9,905 nt of DNA from Deltaproteobacteria bacterium (GTDB taxonomy: Bacteria > Desulfobacterota_B > Binatia > UBA9968), in contig JAPUHZ010000474.1 in the NCBI GenBank assembly GCA_027297485.1, positions 1 to 9,905 of the forward strand, written 5' to 3'. The notes under the pieces were generated by a model, which saw only the letters and a list, made by a program, of their open reading frames with translations, ran no database searches and was not told where the DNA came from. Position numbers and translations under genes: made by a program. How positions within the stretch are numbered: position 1 is the stretch's first letter; each line of letters begins with the position of its first letter. This document shows positions 6,139 to 9,905 of this stretch, one piece after another.

Positions 6139-6922
6139 GCTTAAATCAGCGTAATGCAAATGCCTCGCGGCGGGACTTCATAATCCGCAAGGCTTCCTCG
6201 TAATGTTTTACGGCCTCATCTCTTTTGCCCTGTTGGGCGAGAGCATAACCCAAGTCTTCATGAACATCAGCAAGATCCGGTTGAATCCTCAGGGCTTCAC
6301 GGTAGTGCATGATAGCCTCATTTACATTGCCGCGGCGAACTAAGACACTAGCTAAATGTTTGTGGGCCTTCACATAGGTTGGAGCGACCCGCAGTGCCTG
6401 CCGAAAGTGCTCAATCGCCTCTTCTATATCACCACGTCTGGCTAAGGCAGCGCCTAGATTATTGTGGGCTTCTGCATAGGTGGAACTTATCTGCACAGCC
6501 TGGCGGTAATGACCAATTGCCTCTTCTACCTCACCATAGATGAATAAAACATTGCCTAGGTTGTTGTGGGCCCTCACATAGGTAGGATTGATCCGCAGGG
6601 CCTCGCGGTAGTGTTTAACCGCCTCCTGCAACTCACCACGGCGAACTAAGGCATCGGACAGCTTCTTATGGGCCATCGCATAGGTAGAATCGATTTGTAA
6701 AGCCTTGCGGTAGTGTTTAACCGCCTCCTGCAATTCACCGTGGCGAACTAAGCCATTGCCTAGACCGAGGTGGACCGTGGCGACGCTGTACCGCCAGAGT
6801 GTTCCCGCATCCTGATAAAGCCGCCCCTGGTGCAAGCTCAGGATCCCCAAGACGAGCAGCACCACCCCCGAACCCGCAACACCTTTCCAGCGCAGCGACG
6901 GGCCAAGGCGGGAGGCGGTCTT
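6139..6922 (-). repeat. Duplicated TPR block, copy 1 (3' half of the chimeric gene)
   Basis: This block is homologous at DNA and protein level to 8009-8810. It starts seven bases beyond the stop codon (shared GCTTAAATCAGCGTAATGCA on the plus strand) and ends where residues KTASRLG align with KATDRLG. It is 784 bases against 802 in copy 2, and a single 18-base in-frame indel before TPR 1 accounts for the difference. Outside the block the two loci show no similarity. Identity is highest over the last repeat. Confidence 0.8.
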
Positions 6923-7609
6923 GTCTCCTGCAGCAACAACTGTTTGTTGTGCCCGTTTTTGTGATGATCCTGAATCGTAGAGACATAAAGAGCAGAATAG
7001 TAGGCCTATTCCAACGTTCATCTCCAACATCTCTTCCAACATTGTCAAAGGATCAAGGACCACGATTTCTAAATCTATTACGAGCGCAGAGACAAGAAAA
7101 ACTACAATTAATAGCACAAGAATATATGGAGGATATCTAGGTGTAGTTGATAGTTGTCTCCATACCTTAAACCTGTATCTGTAGAATAGTATAAGCAAAC
7201 TAGCAGTCGCTACTGTGAATAGAAGAAATACAGATGTCGCCTGAGTTGGAATAAACGTAACGAACTCTTTGTATACTAATTTATAAAAATCATGTAAGGC
7301 ATCAATTCTCACATCACCAATATAAGGCATAGAAAGGTCAAACAACCTTTCTCCATAACTCAGTTCATCTAGAAAGCCTAGAAGTCCAATGCCTGATATC
7401 AAGAATAGTGCTCTATTATTTCCTTTCTTCTTTATCGCTAAGGAAAAAGCGACAAAGAAGGTTAATAGAAAGAAGAAAGCGCTAAGATTTTCGATCAATC
7501 CATCTTCTTGCCAAAGATAAAGTCTATAATTCGGGAAATATATATATACGAACCAAGCGCTCAGCGTATCGATTACTACAATACTTATGTAAATCCGTAC
7601 ATACTTCAT
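6146..7609 (-). CDS. Chimeric polytopic membrane protein with six C-terminal TPRs
   Basis: 487 residues in two parts. Residues 1 to ~229 form an AT-rich-encoded membrane domain with five or six hydrophobic segments. It contains EDGLIENLSAFFFLL (35-49), LGFLDELSYGERLF (77-90) and RIDALHDFYKL (101-111). These resemble an uncharacterised membrane family carrying a '[DE]E[IL]S[WY]G[QE]R' motif; function unknown. From residue ~230 the sequence (SRLGPSLRW..., one transmembrane helix, QGRLYQDA.TLWR, then six 34-residue TPRs at 276-479) is homologous to the end of the neighbouring TMTC-like protein. The joint is seamless in frame. Compared with that protein, six residues are missing just before TPR 1. 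The ATG at 7609 has no strong ribosome binding site. TPRs suggest a protein-protein interaction scaffold at the membrane. The frame is intact over 1.4 kb, so the gene is probably expressed, but its role is unknown. Confidence 0.75.
   Translation of the reverse strand: MKYVRIYISIVVIDTLSAWFVYIYFPNYRLYLWQEDGLIENLSAFFFLLTFFVAFSLAIKKKGNNRALFLISGIGLLGFLDELSYGERLFDLSMPYIGDVRIDALHDFYKLVYKEFVTFIPTQATSVFLLFTVATASLLILFYRYRFKVWRQLSTTPRYPPYILVLLIVVFLVSALVIDLEIVVLDPLTMLEEMLEMNVGIGLLFCSLCLYDSGSSQKRAQQTVVAAGDKTASRLGPSLRWKGVAGSGVVLLVLGILSLHQGRLYQDAGTLWRYSVATVHLGLGNGLVRHGELQEAVKHYRKALQIDSTYAMAHKKLSDALVRRGELQEAVKHYREALRINPTYVRAHNNLGNVLFIYGEVEEAIGHYRQAVQISSTYAEAHNNLGAALARRGDIEEAIEHFRQALRVAPTYVKAHKHLASVLVRRGNVNEAIMHYREALRIQPDLADVHEDLGYALAQQGKRDEAVKHYEEALRIMKSRREAFALR
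6173..6784 (-). repeat. Six 102-base tandem units encoding TPRs (chimeric gene)
   Basis: Six consecutive 34-codon units (residues 276-309, 310-343, 344-377, 378-411, 412-445 and 446-479) follow the TPR pattern A..NLG.AL..RG...EAI.HYREAL.I.P. The DNA units are clearly related to each other but more diverged than those in the neighbouring gene. Confidence 0.85.
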
Positions 7610-8015
7610 AAACTATTTCTGAGAAAACATAGGAGAGATGGTGGCGTATCCCCCTATTGGCCCGCAGCCTATCTTCTCAGCAAACGGGCATGGAGATGGC
7701 GGAGAGTATCCGCCGCGCATTTATTGGACGGAGTGTATCCAATGACAGGGCAATAGGTCAACCTTCTGGAGCCACTCCCCATTCCTCTCCGGATACGATC
7801 CCAAAGGGACCTCAACCCTTACCCCTTACGCCGCGTTGGTAATGCTATCACTTCTGCCTCTGAAGAGAATAACCTCAGGACATACGTTGTATCCAAGATC
7901 AAATCCTGACGCACCCTCTACACTAAACTCAGGGCGGGTAAGTGTCTTATTTATATTGGGAAATAGGGGCTTTCTATATTTCACCCACGCACCGGACGAG
8001 TTCAGAATGCTTAAA
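7610..8015. other. Spacer between the two TPR genes
   Basis: 406 bases with no ATG-started gene that I can support. On the minus strand a frame without a start codon (7826-8047) overlaps the end of the upstream gene and has a protein-like look; see the findings. Two small hairpins are visible: GGCGGA/TCCGCC (7698-7703/7709-7714) and ATTGGA/TCCAAT (7723-7728/7738-7743). Base composition is intermediate between the AT-rich start of the chimeric gene and the GC-richer TPR blocks. A promoter for the chimeric gene could lie here, but none was identified with confidence. Confidence 0.45.
7698..7743. repeat. Two adjacent small hairpins
   Basis: GGCGGA (7698-7703) pairs with TCCGCC (7709-7714) across a five-base loop. 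ATTGGA (7723-7728) pairs with TCCAAT (7738-7743) across a nine-base loop. Both right arms are preceded by GTA, so GTATCC recurs. Neither has a T-run. They lie upstream of the chimeric gene on its coding strand, possibly in its leader. Confidence 0.35.
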
Positions 8016-8810
8016 TCAGCGTAATGCAGATGCCTCTCGGCGGGACTTCATAATCCGCAAGGCTTCCTCGTAATGTTTGACGGCTTCATCTCTTTTGCCC
8101 TGTAGGGTGAGAGCGTTACCCAAGCCTTCATGGGCATCGGCATGATCCGGTTGAATCCGCAGGGCCTCACGGTAGTGCATAATCGCTTTTTCTACATCAC
8201 CACGACGAATTAAGGCCTTCCCCAGATTGTTGTGCGCTGTTGCATAGGTCGGATCGATACGCAGGGCCTCACGGTAGTGCTCAATTGCCTCCTCTAGCTC
8301 TCCACGACGAACTAAGACATTGCCTAAATTGTTGTGTCCCTTCACATAGGTTGGATCGATCCGGAGGGCCTCGCGGTAGTGCCCAATCGCCTCCTCTAGC
8401 TCTCCACGGCGAACTGAGGCATTGCCTAGATGGTTGTGGGCCTTCACATAGGTTGGATCGATCCGCACGGCCTCACGGTAGTGCTCAATTGCCTCCTCTA
8501 GCTCTCCACGGCGAATTAAGGCATTGCCTAGATTGTAGTGGGCCTTTGCATAAGGAGGATTGATCCGCAGGGCTTCACGGTAATGCCTGATCGCCTCTTC
8601 TAACCCACCGCGGCGGACTAGGGCAATGCCTAGGTTGTTGTGTGCCAACCACGCCTGGGGGTTCTTGGCCAAGTTGTCTCGCCAGAGGGTTTCCGCATCC
8701 TGATAAAGCCGTCCCTGACGCCAGGTAAGGATTCCCAAACTGAGCAGTACCAAACCCGCGCCTGCGACACCTATCCAGCGCCTCGACGGACCAAGGCGGT
8801 CGGTGGCTTT
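8009..8810 (-). repeat. Duplicated TPR block, copy 2 (3' half of the TMTC-like gene)
   Basis: This is the partner of 6139-6922, in the same orientation and about 1.87 kb away. It covers the last transmembrane helix, the QGRLYQDAETLWR linker, all six TPRs and the stop codon plus seven bases. It is likely the source copy, because here the block continues without a break into a complete TMTC-like membrane domain. Confidence 0.8.
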
Positions 8811-9899
8811 CACCACGGCAGTGATAACCAGCGCAATCAGACCGATACTCGCCAGGTATTGGAAGTGATCGGCCACGTAAGATAACCGCATAAAACCGAA
8901 AGGTACAAAACCCAGGGCAGGCGCGAGGATTATGGCGAAGGCCAGAACCGCGACCAGTGGCCCTGTCCCGATCTGTCGCCGTGACCACCACAGGCCAACC
9001 GGCACTGCCAGAGCCGTCAACGGGAAAATGTACTGCCATGGAGCGCGGACATCGATCTCCCACTGAGGGTAAATGGTCATGAGGTTTGCCGGCCAGAAGA
9101 GCTTCCCGGCGTAGAACCATAACGCCCGGCCCGCCAGCAGTCCTCGCTCCAGCACAGACATGGACGGCACAATACTGCCAGGTTCCTCTAGACCCAGGTA
9201 CTCCTTCCACATGGTCACCAGCATGAGTACCCCCCCGGTGACTACAAACGGCACCAATGGCCGCAGCACACGCCGCCATCCAGTCGGGTCCTTCCACCAG
9301 GCCAGAAGCAGGAGAACGAGCGGGAGAGTGACGACGGCCGTTTTACTCAACATCCCACAGAGGAACAGAAAAAGGGTCAGGGCGTAGCCTTGCCACTGAC
9401 GAGTTTTAATGAATCGCACCCAGGCTAGGAGAGTAAGCAGGGAGAACATCCCGGACAGGACGTTCTTGAGCTCGGTGACCCATGCGACGGATTCGACATG
9501 GACCGGATGGAGAGCAAAGAGCGCTGCTGCGAGGAAGGCACCCGAGACGCTCAGCCGGGCAAGCAGTAGCCACAGTAGACAGGCGTTGACGGCATGCAGG
9601 GATATATTGGTGATGTGATAGCCCAAGGGATCATCACCCCACAACCGATACTGCACCCAGAAGGCAGTCAAAAGTACGGGGTAGTACTGCTGATTGGTGG
9701 ACTGGGGTTCGAACCAGATCTGCCGGAGCCCATCGGCAGACCTGAGGGTGACATTTTCGGTGACGTACTGTTTGTCATCCCAGATGTACCCGCCGTGCAT
9801 CGCAGGGAAATAGGCAAAGAGAGTCATCCCGAGGAGGAGCAGCAGAGCCGACCATCTCGGAAAACGCTCAGACGATTTTGGACTGGAGCCCCGCCCCAC
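8016..9899 (-). CDS. TMTC-like membrane glycosyltransferase with six TPRs
   Basis: 627 residues from the GTG at 9899. The frame stays open through the two codons left at the window edge, so the true start may lie outside. The N-terminal ~390 residues hold many transmembrane helices. They carry GT-C features: an acidic pair in the first external loop (YIWDDKQYV, 38-46), then LHAVNACLLWLLL (101-113), HPVHVESVAWVTELKNVLSG (131-150), and FMRLSYVADHFQYLASIG (336-353). This pattern is that of eukaryotic TMTC O-mannosyltransferases and their bacterial TPR relatives. Six 34-residue TPRs follow (416-619), ending in a short basic tail. The expected role is transfer of a sugar from a polyprenyl-phosphate donor to an exported acceptor, with TPRs binding the acceptor or partner. 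Donor, acceptor and even activity are unproven for bacterial members. The TPR tail is shared with the next gene downstream. Confidence 0.8.
   Translation of the reverse strand: MGRGSSPKSSERFPRWSALLLLLGMTLFAYFPAMHGGYIWDDKQYVTENVTLRSADGLRQIWFEPQSTNQQYYPVLLTAFWVQYRLWGDDPLGYHITNISLHAVNACLLWLLLARLSVSGAFLAAALFALHPVHVESVAWVTELKNVLSGMFSLLTLLAWVRFIKTRQWQGYALTLFLFLCGMLSKTAVVTLPLVLLLLAWWKDPTGWRRVLRPLVPFVVTGGVLMLVTMWKEYLGLEEPGSIVPSMSVLERGLLAGRALWFYAGKLFWPANLMTIYPQWEIDVRAPWQYIFPLTALAVPVGLWWSRRQIGTGPLVAVLAFAIILAPALGFVPFGFMRLSYVADHFQYLASIGLIALVITAVVKATDRLGPSRRWIGVAGAGLVLLSLGILTWRQGRLYQDAETLWRDNLAKNPQAWLAHNNLGIALVRRGGLEEAIRHYREALRINPPYAKAHYNLGNALIRRGELEEAIEHYREAVRIDPTYVKAHNHLGNASVRRGELEEAIGHYREALRIDPTYVKGHNNLGNVLVRRGELEEAIEHYREALRIDPTYATAHNNLGKALIRRGDVEKAIMHYREALRIQPDHADAHEGLGNALTLQGKRDEAVKHYEEALRIMKSRREASALR
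8043..8654 (-). repeat. Six 102-base tandem units encoding TPRs (TMTC-like gene)
   Basis: The 34-codon units cover residues 416-449, 450-483, 484-517, 518-551, 552-585 and 586-619. Units 2 to 4 are nearly identical at the DNA level (for example the GGTTGGATCGATCCG and CTCTCCACGGCGAA stretches recur every 102 bases around 8345-8545), which points to recent unit duplication or conversion. They would also make this region prone to assembly errors. Confidence 0.9.
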
Positions 9900-9905
9900 C
9901 TGTTT

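Noticed and set aside
8240..8563. Repetitive plus-strand frame with HRLDRS...PPLALHGELRHCLD repeats
   Set aside because: It is the antisense translation of the 102-base TPR units of the real minus-strand gene.
8043..8654. Regular ~102-base direct repeats considered as a CRISPR array or satellite
   Set aside because: The period is exactly 34 codons, the units are contiguous without spacers, and they translate to canonical TPRs.

Overview
The window reads as chromosomal DNA from a Gram-negative bacterium. The evidence is a peptidoglycan-recycling gene set of the AnmK/AmgK/MurU kind, a predicted lipoprotein phosphatase and polytopic membrane TPR proteins. The gene style (TMTC-like TPR proteins, degenerate GC-rich spacers) would fit an uncultured Desulfobacterota/deltaproteobacterium-like lineage, but no marker gene is present, so this placement is a guess.

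Layout. The plus strand carries the tail of an AmgK-type sugar kinase (3-233), a 540-base spacer rich in inverted repeats with no convincing gene (234-773), and a MurU-type sugar-1-phosphate nucleotidyltransferase (774-1556). Everything after that is on the minus strand. Reading from the right edge leftward: a TMTC-like membrane glycosyltransferase with six TPRs (8016-9899); a 406-base spacer; a chimeric membrane/TPR protein (6146-7609); a decayed class II aldolase gene (5433-6065); a 473-base spacer with small inverted repeats; a ZIP-family metal transporter (4222-4959); AnmK (3013-4221); and a PhoD-like phosphatase (1601-2860), which converges on murU.

How the genes fit together. AnmK phosphorylates 1,6-anhydro-MurNAc to MurNAc-6-phosphate. 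AmgK and MurU take MurNAc to MurNAc-1-phosphate and then UDP-MurNAc. The cluster therefore encodes both ends of the cell-wall salvage route that bypasses de novo UDP-MurNAc synthesis. The linking cytoplasmic MurNAc-6-phosphate phosphatase (MupP in Pseudomonas) is not seen. The PhoD-like phosphatase is exported, so it is not an obvious substitute.

The right half shows gene remodelling. The last ~800 bases of the TMTC-like gene recur as the last ~784 bases of the neighbouring gene, where they are joined in frame to an AT-rich membrane domain of unrelated origin. Homology ends just past the stop codon, and the two copies differ in length by one 18-base in-frame indel. The adjacent aldolase gene has lost its catalytic middle and also carries a frameshift. 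I see no CRISPR array, tRNA, rRNA or insertion sequence.
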